NCBI GenBank assembly: GCA_040006675.1
Contig: JBDTWM010000002.1
Location: forward strand, 1 to 64,000
Reading direction: 5' to 3'
DNA: 64,000 nucleotides
Source of the DNA: Austwickia sp040006675
GTDB lineage: Bacteria > Actinomycetota > Actinomycetes > Actinomycetales > Dermatophilaceae
Below, piece by piece: positions 53,676 through 60,855 of this stretch (position 1 is the first letter of the stretch; the number at the start of each line of letters is the position of its first letter). Below the pieces are notes generated by a model. It ran no database searches, was not told the DNA's origin, and saw nothing but the letters and a program-made list of their open reading frames with translations. The position numbers and the translations under genes were made by a program.

Positions 53676-54163
53676 GCAACTCATCGCTGACCTCGCCTCA
53701 CCTCGACGCGCTGATCGTCGCGGCCAAGGCCGTCCCCGACCCAGAGATCCCCGTGCTGTCACTGGGAGATCTGGGGGTGATCCGCGATGTGCGCATCGCT
53801 GACGACGGCAGCGTCGACGTCGACATGACGCCGACCTATTCTGGGTGCCCGGCCACGGCGGTGATGGCGCAGGACGTCACGACTGCCCTCCGGGCCTGCG
53901 GCGCATCAGAGGTGCGGGTGCGCACCGTTCTCTCCCCCGCGTGGACGAGTGACTGGATCAGCGAGGAGGGGCGGGAGAAGCTGCGCGGTTACGGCATCGC
54001 GCCTCCCGGCCGGGCGACACTGCCCCTCGCCACGTCGGTCCGATGCCCTCGCTGCGACTCGAGCGACACCATAGAGGTGAGCCGCTTCGGCTCCACCCCC
54101 TGCAAGTCCTTGTGGACGTGCCGCTCCTGTAGCGAACCCTTCGATTTCTTCAAGGCGATCTGA
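53672..54163 (+). CDS. paaD: Phenylacetate degradation protein PaaD (FeS assembly-like)
   Basis: 163 aa from the GTG at 53672 (GTGA overlap with paaC); the frame upstream of this is open but antisense-like. An N-terminal DUF59/MIP18-like domain (VPDPEIPVLSLGDLGVIRDV) precedes a C-terminal zinc-type Cys cluster (RCPRCDSSDT, then CKSLWTCRSCSEPF). PaaD is needed for epoxidase activity in known systems and is thought to help metal-centre assembly. Confidence 0.95.
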   Translation: MSNSSLTSPHLDALIVAAKAVPDPEIPVLSLGDLGVIRDVRIADDGSVDVDMTPTYSGCPATAVMAQDVTTALRACGASEVRVRTVLSPAWTSDWISEEGREKLRGYGIAPPGRATLPLATSVRCPRCDSSDTIEVSRFGSTPCKSLWTCRSCSEPFDFFKAI

Positions 54164-55299
54164 TGGTTGACACGGCGACTCCCGGGCAGGCCGACCTGCC
54201 CACCACTTCTCCTGTCGGACGCCGCCACCTGACGTTCCACACGTTGCGCGTGGCGGCGGTCGACCGGCTGACCGAGGACGCCGTCGCGGTGACCTTCGAT
54301 GTGCCGGCGGAACTGCGCGAGCAGTTCCAGTTCAAGCCGGGCCAGCACGTGTCGGTGCGCTCCAAGGTCCTCGGCGATCGTGTCCGTCGCAACTACTCGA
54401 TCTGCGCGCCCGCCGGCTCCGGCAGGCTCCGGATCGGCGTGAAGAGAATCCCGAACGGCGTGTTCTCCGGATTCGCCACAGAGAAGCTCCTCGCCGGCGA
54501 CGTCCTGGACGTGCTGACCCCCTCCGGCAGCTTCACCATCGACCCTGACGCCACCCGTGCGCACCACTACGGCGCGATCGCGGCGGGCTCTGGGATCACG
54601 CCCGTCCTGTCGATCCTGTCCACGGCCCTGGAGCAGGAGCCGCACAGCAGGGCGACGCTGATCTACGTCAACCGCACCACCTCGAACATCATGTTCTTGG
54701 AGGAGCTGGAAGACCTGAAGAACGCATACCCGTCGAGGTTCCAGCTCATCCACGTTCTCGACTACGAAACTGTCGACGTCGACATCCTGTCGGGACGGTT
54801 GGACGCCGACCGGCTCAACCGCATCCTGCACCACCTGATCCAGGCCGATGAGATCGACGACTGGTTCCTGTGCGGCCCGCTGCCGATGACGGATGCCGCG
54901 CGCCAGGTGCTGATGGACGCAGGCGCGGACCCCGAGCACATCCACCGTGAGTTGTTCCACGTCGGGGGTCCGGCCGTCGCGTCAGCCGCCCCGCCACCGG
55001 ACGAGGCGGCCACCAAGATCGGCTCATCGGTGACCGTCATGCTCGACGGTCGCTCGCAGAGCTTCATCCTCGCGCCGAACGGACCCGCGATCCTCGACGC
55101 GCTCATAGAATTCCGCCCCGACGCCCCGTACGCCTGCAAGAACGGCGTCTGTGGCACCTGCCGGGCCAAGGTCATGTCCGGCGACGTCTCGATGGACAGC
55201 AACTTCGCGCTGGAACCCTATGAGATGGCGGCCGGCTTCGTGCTGACCTGCCAAGCCCATCCGGTCAGTGACCACGTGACCGTCGACTTCGACCAGTAG
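54163..55299 (+). CDS. paaE: Phenylacetyl-CoA epoxidase reductase PaaE
   Basis: 378 aa; the ATG shares one base with the paaD stop. FAD-binding domain first (RRNYSICAPAGSGRLRIG), then the NADP-binding domain (GAIAAGSGITPVLSIL) and a C-terminal 2Fe-2S ferredoxin domain with Cys cluster YACKNGVCGTCRAKV and a final Cys in VLTCQAHP. This domain order is standard for PaaE, which passes electrons from NADPH to PaaA. The last ~100 residues are separated by an Ala/Pro linker. Confidence 0.96.
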   Translation: MVDTATPGQADLPTTSPVGRRHLTFHTLRVAAVDRLTEDAVAVTFDVPAELREQFQFKPGQHVSVRSKVLGDRVRRNYSICAPAGSGRLRIGVKRIPNGVFSGFATEKLLAGDVLDVLTPSGSFTIDPDATRAHHYGAIAAGSGITPVLSILSTALEQEPHSRATLIYVNRTTSNIMFLEELEDLKNAYPSRFQLIHVLDYETVDVDILSGRLDADRLNRILHHLIQADEIDDWFLCGPLPMTDAARQVLMDAGADPEHIHRELFHVGGPAVASAAPPPDEAATKIGSSVTVMLDGRSQSFILAPNGPAILDALIEFRPDAPYACKNGVCGTCRAKVMSGDVSMDSNFALEPYEMAAGFVLTCQAHPVSDHVTVDFDQ

Positions 55300-55312
55300 G
55301 AGACGGTGAGAG

Positions 55313-56578
55313 ATGGCCCTGATACACACTGAACGGCGCGGTGCTGCCCTCCTGCTCGGCCTGAACCGGCCGGAGAAGCACAACGCCTTGGACGAGGCGA
55401 TGGTCGAGCAGATCGATCGGGTGCTCGCGGAGGCGTCGCGGGAACCCTGCGTCATCGTCCTGCATTCCACGACCCCAGGGCTCTTTGCTGCGGGCGCGGA
55501 CATCGCCCAGCTCCGAGATCGCGACGCGGACGCCGCGCTGAGGGCGATCAACGCCGGCCTGTTCGAGAGGCTGGAAGCTCACCGCTGGCCGACCATCGCT
55601 CTCATCGACGGACCCGCCATCGGCGGCGGCTCCGAGCTGGCGCTCGCCTGCGACCTTCGCTTGGCGACACCGCGGGCTCGGTTCGCGCAGCCGGAGCTCG
55701 CGCTGGGCATCCTCGCCGGCGCGGGCGGCAACTGGAGACTCGCTCAGGTCGTCGGCCTCTCCGTCGCTCGCCGGATGCTGTTCACCGGTGAGGCGCTCGA
55801 CGCGTCGGCCGCCGCAGAGGCGGGGCTCGTCGACGCGATCCACGATCCCGAGGATCTGCTCGCGGCTGGCTTGGCGCTGGCCGAGCAGATCGGCCAGCGG
55901 TCTTGGCGCGCTCTGGAATTGACCAAGCTCGCGCTGCGGCTGCACCGCCCGGCGACCACCACCTTCGACATCGCGGCCCAGGCCCTGCTCTTCGACACCG
56001 ACGACAAGCGCGAGCGGATGACCCGTTTCCTCGATCGCCACGCGGCGCGCAAAGCCTCGCCTCCCGCTGCCCCAGCCGCTGCTGCGAGCGGCGGGCCCGA
56101 CCCGGTCGGGCCGCTGAGCGTGCGTCAGCTCACCATCGAGGACGGCCTGGCCCTCGCGATGTCCCCGGCCCCGGGGGCTTGGCACGTCCACGACGGCTCA
56201 GAGATGCCGGACGAGGGCTACCGCGCCGTCGTCGACGGCGAGGGACGTCTGATCGGGCACTGCTGCTTCGGCGAGGCGGCGCGGGCCACGGGAGCTCCGA
56301 GCCATCCCACGGTGCTGGACGTGTCCATCGGCATCCGCCCGACATACGCCGGGCGCGGCTGGGGAGCGTCCCTGGGCCGGGCGGCTATTGCCCACGCGCG
56401 CAAGGTGGCTGCCGATCGCCGACTGCGGACGACGGTCCCGGAGTGGAACTCAGCAGCTATCCACGTCGCTGAGCTGTCCGGTTTCACCCGAATCGGCACG
56501 GCCACCTATGGCGGTCAGCCCTACCACGTGCTGGAGCAGGCGGGCTCTCCTCCACCGGGAGAGCCGACCGACGATTGA
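55313..56578 (+). CDS. Enoyl-CoA hydratase fused to a GNAT acetyltransferase domain
   Basis: 421 aa, directly after paaE (13 bp). Residues 1-255 are a crotonase: NRPEKHNALDEAM, oxyanion-hole segments FAAGADIAQL and GPAIGGGSELALACDLRLA, and the catalytic-Glu region FAQPELALGILAG. By position it is probably the 2,3-dehydroadipyl-CoA hydratase (PaaF role). A Pro/Ala linker (~256-275) leads to a C-terminal GNAT domain (~275-410) with acetyl-CoA loop YAGRGWGASLGRAA and AAIHVAELSGFTRIG. The two parts share one uninterrupted frame with even composition. The function of the GNAT half is unknown. Confidence 0.88.
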   Translation: MALIHTERRGAALLLGLNRPEKHNALDEAMVEQIDRVLAEASREPCVIVLHSTTPGLFAAGADIAQLRDRDADAALRAINAGLFERLEAHRWPTIALIDGPAIGGGSELALACDLRLATPRARFAQPELALGILAGAGGNWRLAQVVGLSVARRMLFTGEALDASAAAEAGLVDAIHDPEDLLAAGLALAEQIGQRSWRALELTKLALRLHRPATTTFDIAAQALLFDTDDKRERMTRFLDRHAARKASPPAAPAAAASGGPDPVGPLSVRQLTIEDGLALAMSPAPGAWHVHDGSEMPDEGYRAVVDGEGRLIGHCCFGEAARATGAPSHPTVLDVSIGIRPTYAGRGWGASLGRAAIAHARKVAADRRLRTTVPEWNSAAIHVAELSGFTRIGTATYGGQPYHVLEQAGSPPPGEPTDD

Positions 56579-56672
56579 ATTGCTGGGGCGACGCCCCACC
56601 GTCCACATCCTGATGACCTTGAACCCGTGTCGGCGAGCCGTCGGCCGGCACCCTTCACACCCGAGGTGATGC

Positions 56673-58373
56673 ATGTCCGAGCCCACCACTACGCAACCCG
56701 ACTTCTTCTCACGACACCGCGAGCTGCTTGAGCGATCCGTCACCGCCATCCAGGAACGCACCAATTTCTCGGCGTTCTCGGAGAACCCCCGCGACCCTGG
56801 CTACGGGGAGAACGCGATCAACGACGGCGCGACCGCGTTCCAGGCGCTGCTCGGCAAGAAGTTCGATCTGGGCCAGCCCGAGGCGGGCACGGTTCCCGCG
56901 ACCGAGAAGTCACCGTATGGGATCCCCCTCGACCTGACCTACTCCTACCTCGGCCCCGACGAACTCGTGGCGGCCGCGAAGGAGGCGGGCCGCTCCTGGC
57001 GCCGGGCGAGCGCGGACGAGCGCGCCGGTGTGTGCCTGGAGATCCTGGTCCGCCTCAACCAGGCGAGCTTCGAGATCGCCAATGCCGTCCAGTTCACGAC
57101 CGGACAGGCTTTCGCGATGGCCTTTCAGGCGGGAGCCACCCACGCCCAGGACCGAGGCCTAGAAGCGGTGGCCTACGCCTGGAAGGAACAGCACTTCCAC
57201 CCGGGGTCCGCCATCTGGAGCAAGCCGCAGCCCAAGGGCGGACCGCTGACGATGGAGAAGACATTCACGACGCTCGGGCGCGGCGTTGCGCTCGTCGTCT
57301 CGTGCGTGACCTTCCCGACCTGGAACACGTACCCGGGTCTGTTCGCGAGCCTCGCGACCGGCAACCCGGTCATCCTCAAGCCGCACCCGCGCTCGATCCT
57401 CCCGGTGGCCATCACCGTGCGGATCGCCCGCGAAGTCCTCGCGGAGGCCGGTTTCGACCCGAACACCGTGCTTCTCGCGCCCGACATGCCGGGAGAGCCC
57501 ATCGCCGGCAAGCTCGCCACCAATCCGGACGTGCGGATCATCGACTACACCGGTTCCACGGAGTTTGGCGAATGGATCGAGGCGAACGCGCGGCAGGCGA
57601 CCGTGTACGCGGAGAAGGCCGGCCTCAACACGGTAATCCTCGACTCGACGGACAACTACAAGGGCCTGCTGTCCAACCTGGCGTTCTCCCTGTCGCTCTA
57701 CAGCGGCCAGATGTGCACCACGCCGCAGAACCTGCTCATCGCGTCCGCTGGGATCGAGACCGACCAGGGCCACCGGAGCGTGGAGGAGTTCGGCGCGGAT
57801 CTGACGGCCGCGCTCAACGGGCTGCTCGGGGACGTCAAGCGGGCGACGGGCATCCTGGGCGCTATCTCCAACGAGGCGGTCACGGAGCGCATCGACGACG
57901 CCGCAGGCCAGGGTCCGGTGGTGCGCGCCTCCGAGGCGGTCGGGCACCCCCAGCACCCGGACGCGACCGTTCGCTCTCCCTTGCTCGTCGCGTTGAAGGC
58001 GAGCGACGAGGGCACGTACACCAAGGAGTGGTTCGGCCCGATTTCGTTCATCATCGAGACCGACAGCACTCCTGCGAGCCTGGACATCCTGCGTGAGACG
58101 GTGCGGCAGCACGGGGCCCTGACGGCGGCCGTGCACTCCAGGGACGAGTCGGTCCTGGAGGCGGCGCGTGAGGCGGCGCTCGATGCCGGCGTGCACCTTT
58201 CGGAGAACCTGACCGGCGGCGTCTTCGTCAACCAGTCGGCCGCGTTCAGCGATTTCCACGGGAGCCCGGCGAACCCGGCCGCGACCGCCACCTTGTCCGA
58301 CCCTGCTTTTGTCGCCGGACGTTTCTCAACCTTGCAGAGCCGCCGCCACGTTCCTGCACCTGCGCAAGCCTGA
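56673..58373 (+). CDS. paaN: Phenylacetate degradation aldehyde dehydrogenase PaaN
   Basis: 566 aa aldehyde dehydrogenase-superfamily protein. The nucleophile is Cys348 (SGQMCTTPQNLL), the general-base Glu314 lies in YAEKAGLNTVILD and the cofactor region is YTGSTEFGEW (292-301). The N-terminal ~100 residues are the extra segment found in PaaN proteins. There is no fused MaoC-type hydratase as in E. coli PaaZ, so ring-opening hydratase activity must come from a separate gene not in this window. It presumably oxidises the semialdehyde from oxepin-CoA ring opening. It ends at a bidirectional terminator. Confidence 0.9.
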   Translation: MSEPTTTQPDFFSRHRELLERSVTAIQERTNFSAFSENPRDPGYGENAINDGATAFQALLGKKFDLGQPEAGTVPATEKSPYGIPLDLTYSYLGPDELVAAAKEAGRSWRRASADERAGVCLEILVRLNQASFEIANAVQFTTGQAFAMAFQAGATHAQDRGLEAVAYAWKEQHFHPGSAIWSKPQPKGGPLTMEKTFTTLGRGVALVVSCVTFPTWNTYPGLFASLATGNPVILKPHPRSILPVAITVRIAREVLAEAGFDPNTVLLAPDMPGEPIAGKLATNPDVRIIDYTGSTEFGEWIEANARQATVYAEKAGLNTVILDSTDNYKGLLSNLAFSLSLYSGQMCTTPQNLLIASAGIETDQGHRSVEEFGADLTAALNGLLGDVKRATGILGAISNEAVTERIDDAAGQGPVVRASEAVGHPQHPDATVRSPLLVALKASDEGTYTKEWFGPISFIIETDSTPASLDILRETVRQHGALTAAVHSRDESVLEAAREAALDAGVHLSENLTGGVFVNQSAAFSDFHGSPANPAATATLSDPAFVAGRFSTLQSRRHVPAPAQA

Positions 58374-58392
58374 CGGGGCGGGTGATGGCTGT

Positions 58393-58425
58393 CGGCCCCG
58401 GCGGTGTGCGCTACCGCGGGGGCCG
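58393..58425. terminator. Hairpin between convergent paaN and TetR genes
   Basis: A 13-position stem with one central mismatch (CGGCCCCGGCGGT at 58393-58405 against ACCGCGGGGGCCG at 58413-58425) and 7-nt loop. It lies 19 bp after the paaN stop and 66 bp after the end of the TetR gene, so it can serve both strands. Confidence 0.8.
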
Positions 58426-58491
58426 ACTCAGCACCGTGTCAAGCAGGTGCAGCGGGCCATCCTTCGAGGTGTGACCTTCGGGGAGGGCAGG

Positions 58492-59133
58492 TCAGCGACG
58501 AAGGCCTTCGAAAGCGACGGCCCGGATCACTTCTGCGAGATCTTCGGGTCGGTCGCTGCGGCGTGGCCGGTACCACTCCACCACCGAGTTGATCATCCCG
58601 AAGAGCAGTCGAGCGGCGACGGCGGGCTCGATGTCGACGCGCAGGTCGCCCTCGTCCCTGGCCTGAGTGACCAGCCCCGTGACGAGAGAGTCGAACCGCC
58701 GCCGGCGGGCCAGAGCGCGCCGTTCCACCGGCGTGTTGCCCCGCACGCGGAGCAGCAAGGTCACCAACGGAAGCTCGTCGGCCAGGAGGAGCACGCTGCG
58801 CCGCACCAACTCCTCGAGGCGCTGGAAGGCCGTGCCGTGCACGTCGGACACCTCGTCGAGCACGGTGAACAGGCCGTCGAGCGCGCGTTCCGTAGCCAGG
58901 CGCAGCAGTTCTTCCTTGCTGGACACGTGGTGGTAGATCGCGGATTTGGTGATGCCCAGCTCGTGAGACAGATCCTCCATGCTCGTGCCGTCGTACCCGC
59001 GATCGTTGAAGACCCTGACCGCGCCGCGGAGCACGGATTCGAGGTCATGTCCGGGGCGCCCACGCCGCGTCTTGGTCACAGGTGACCTCGCCCCGGGGGC
59101 GAGATGAACTGTCATAATGTCTGACCCTGCCAT
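58492..59133 (-). CDS. TetR-family regulator, candidate PaaR
   Basis: 213 aa (or 207 from the ATG at 59115). The N-terminal helix-turn-helix is GYDGTSMEDLSHELGITKSA, then IYHHVSSKEELLR, the classic TetR recognition helix. The C-terminal ligand domain is not assignable by eye. Position between paaN and paaG suggests control of the paa genes; TetR regulators of this kind usually bind an acyl- or aryl-CoA ligand (phenylacetyl-CoA in known PaaR). Six operator-like palindromes in this window are its best candidate targets. None is clearly in front of its own gene, though a half-match lies around 59215-59235. Confidence 0.85.
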   Translation of the reverse strand: MAGSDIMTVHLAPGARSPVTKTRRGRPGHDLESVLRGAVRVFNDRGYDGTSMEDLSHELGITKSAIYHHVSSKEELLRLATERALDGLFTVLDEVSDVHGTAFQRLEELVRRSVLLLADELPLVTLLLRVRGNTPVERRALARRRRFDSLVTGLVTQARDEGDLRVDIEPAVAARLLFGMINSVVEWYRPRRSDRPEDLAEVIRAVAFEGLRR

Positions 59134-59277
59134 TCTGGTCGACGTCTCAGAGGAACTGCAGCTGAGCAGCTAGGTGCGAGTATACGAACGACCAGGCGGA
59201 GTCCCCGGGATCGACGACGTCCGATCGGTCGAGGTCGGCCTCGCAGACGGTGCCGTCGCACCCCGCGGTCGTTGGTT

Positions 59278-60066
59278 TCAGCGACCCGTGAACGTCGGGC
59301 GCGCTTTTGCCAGGAACGCCTCGACGGCCCCCCGGTGATCCGCGGTCGAGCCCACCGTCATCTGATCTTCGCCCTCGGCCGCCAGCGCGGCCTCGAGGTC
59401 GAGGTTCCAAGCGCCCTGGAGGGCCTTCTTGACCGTCGCGTACGCGGCCGTCGGCCCCGCGGCGAGCCTGGCCGCCATCTTCTGCGCCTCGGCCGCCAAG
59501 GTGTCGGCCGGCACGACGCGCCCGACCAGGCCCCACTCGTACGCTTGCGCGGCGTCGAACGTGGGAGCCAGCAGCAGCAACTCGCTGGCCCGGGCCATCC
59601 CGACGGCGCGCGCCAGCGTCGCTGACAGGCCGGAGTCGGCGGTGAGTCCGATCCCCGTGAACGCGGTGCCGAACTTCGCCGTGTCCGCCGCGATCCTCAG
59701 GTCGCAGGCCAGCGCGAAACCCAGTCCCGCGCCCACACACGTACCGTTGATCGCGGCGATCACGGGCTTGGGCATCGTGGACAGTGCCATGACGATGGGG
59801 TTGTAGCGCTTCTCCACGGTGGACAATGCGAGCTCCGGGCCACCGTCCGCCAGCGCCTGCGCATGCTCGGCGAGGTCTTGCCCGACGCAGAACGCCTTGC
59901 CGGCGCCCGTGAGGATGACAGCGCGAACGGTGTCGTCCTGCCCCGCTGCCGCCAGCGCCTCGCGGAGCGCGACCTTCACGTCGTCGTTCAGTGCGTTGCC
60001 CTTCTCCGGCGCGTTGAGGGTGACGGTGACAACCGCCCCGTCCTGCGCGACGAGCAGCTGCTCCAT
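59278..60066 (-). CDS. paaG: 1,2-epoxyphenylacetyl-CoA isomerase PaaG
   Basis: 262 aa crotonase-family protein with GAGGAG about 8 nt before the ATG. Segments matching PaaG are LTGAGKAFCVGQDLAEH, FTGIGLTADSGLSATLARA (Asp144 at the catalytic Asp position of PaaG) and the C-terminus STADHRGAVEAFLAKARPTF. It isomerises the epoxide to oxepin-CoA and can also shift double bonds later in the pathway. It is on the opposite strand to the other paa genes and has its own promoter and operator. Confidence 0.92.
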   Translation of the reverse strand: MEQLLVAQDGAVVTVTLNAPEKGNALNDDVKVALREALAAAGQDDTVRAVILTGAGKAFCVGQDLAEHAQALADGGPELALSTVEKRYNPIVMALSTMPKPVIAAINGTCVGAGLGFALACDLRIAADTAKFGTAFTGIGLTADSGLSATLARAVGMARASELLLLAPTFDAAQAYEWGLVGRVVPADTLAAEAQKMAARLAAGPTAAYATVKKALQGAWNLDLEAALAAEGEDQMTVGSTADHRGAVEAFLAKARPTFTGR

Positions 60067-60099
60067 GCGGATCTCCTCACGGCACCCAAACGACCGGTC

Positions 60100-60113
60100 A
60101 CTGAACGTTCATG
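60100..60113. promoter_or_regulatory. PaaR-like TetR operator, site 6
   Basis: ACTGAACGTTCATG contains the palindrome TGAACGTTCA. It matches the shared GAACGTTC centre but has a variant right arm. It lies 34 bp upstream of the paaG start and immediately downstream of a predicted -10 hexamer, at or just after the likely transcription start. Confidence 0.55.
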
Positions 60114-60122
60114 TGGTTATTC

Positions 60123-60150
60123 ATTCTAGGACCGCACGGCGTCAGGTCAA
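60123..60150 (-). promoter_or_regulatory. Predicted sigma-A promoter of paaG
   Basis: Read on the minus strand: TTGACC at 60150-60145, 16-bp spacer, TAGAAT at 60128-60123. Both hexamers are close to the consensus. Transcription would start near 60116, inside or next to operator site 6, and run into paaG. Confidence 0.65.
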
Positions 60151-60159
60151 CCGCATGAA

Positions 60160-60330
60160 CACGCGTCCAACTCAAGTGCCCGTGCAGCCGCCTGCCCGGC
60201 CAGCACGAGCTCACGATCTCCGAGGCACACCTCGGATCGGTCTACCGGCGCAACGACGACGTGGTCGGCAGGTTGGAGCTGGTCCTGGAGAAGTTCGACC
60301 AGTTGGGCGAGCTGGGACGTGATGCACACG
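60160..60330 (+). pseudogene. Orphan coding-like fragment of unknown origin
   Basis: A plus-strand frame free of stops, with strongly GC-biased third positions, reads PGQHELTISEAHLGSVYR followed by RNDDVVGRLELVLEKFDQLG. It follows a TGA (60157-60159), has no good start codon and merges into a terminator stem. It may be the tail of a lost gene. No family was recognised, and the opposite strand is also open over this stretch. Confidence 0.3.
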
Positions 60331-60360
60331 GCCCCCCGGCGTCTTGCCGGGGGGCCGTGT
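60326..60360 (-). terminator. Strong hairpin terminator downstream of the tRNA cluster
   Basis: Perfect 15-bp stem (ACACGGCCCCCCGGC at 60326-60340 with its complement at 60346-60360) and loop GTCTT. It lies directly after the 3' end of tRNA-Val(GAC), so it ends minus-strand transcription of the tRNA operon. No U-tract is present. Confidence 0.88.
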
Positions 60361-60364
60361 CTGC

Positions 60365-60441
60365 TGGTGGGCGATACAGGACTTGAACCTGTGACCTCTT
60401 CCGTGTCAAGGAAGCGCGCTAGCCACCTGCGCCAATCGCCC
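60365..60441 (-). tRNA. tRNA-Val (anticodon GAC)
   Basis: Minus-strand cloverleaf: acceptor GGGCGAT/ATCGCCC, anticodon stem-loop CTTCC-TTGACAC-GGAAG giving GAC, T-loop GGTTCAAGTCC, discriminator A. The CCA end is encoded (60365-60367). Last of three tRNA genes. Confidence 0.95.
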
Positions 60442-60450
60442 AAGACGAGA

Positions 60451-60524
60451 TGGAGGTGGAGACGGGATTTGAACCCGTGTACACGGCTTTGCAGGCCGTT
60501 GCCTCGCCTCTCGGCCACTCCACC
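60451..60524 (-). tRNA. tRNA-Cys (anticodon GCA)
   Basis: Minus-strand cloverleaf: acceptor GGTGGAG/CTCCACC, anticodon stem-loop ACGGC-CTGCAAA-GCCGT giving GCA, and the U73 discriminator expected for tRNA-Cys. CCA is encoded. It lies between tRNA-Gly and tRNA-Val. Confidence 0.96.
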
Positions 60525-60569
60525 GTGAGTGCTCCGTGACCCTCCTCGGAGACCCCGGACGGCCCCCAG

Positions 60570-60642
60570 AGCGGACGACGGGATTCGAACCCGCGACCCT
60601 CACCTTGGCAAGGTGATGCTCTACCAACTGAGCCACGTCCGC
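60570..60642 (-). tRNA. tRNA-Gly (anticodon GCC)
   Basis: Minus-strand cloverleaf: acceptor GCGGACG/CGTCCGC, anticodon stem-loop TCACC-TTGCCAA-GGTGA giving GCC, T-loop GGTTCGAATCC, discriminator T. The 3' CCA is not encoded. First gene of the tRNA-Gly/Cys/Val operon. Confidence 0.96.
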
Positions 60643-60855
60643 ATGTCGCACGAATTAGGAACCGAGAGCCGGTCGCTGCGTGCCCCCCGACCCTAACGGA
60701 TCACCCGGCTCGTCGTCCAACTCGCCGAGCGCACGTGGCCGAACCCGGCCCCGCGGACGTGACATGCGGGTCGACTGTCAAAATGGGTCGCGGCGACAGC
60801 TCCCGTCGGCCGGTGCGGCCCGAGCGCGTCATGATCCACGAAGGGCGATCTAGAC

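Noticed and set aside
56584..56598. Hairpin TGGGGC-GAC-GCCCCA between the hydratase-GNAT gene and paaN
   Set aside because: The stem is only 6 bp, too weak for a confident terminator.
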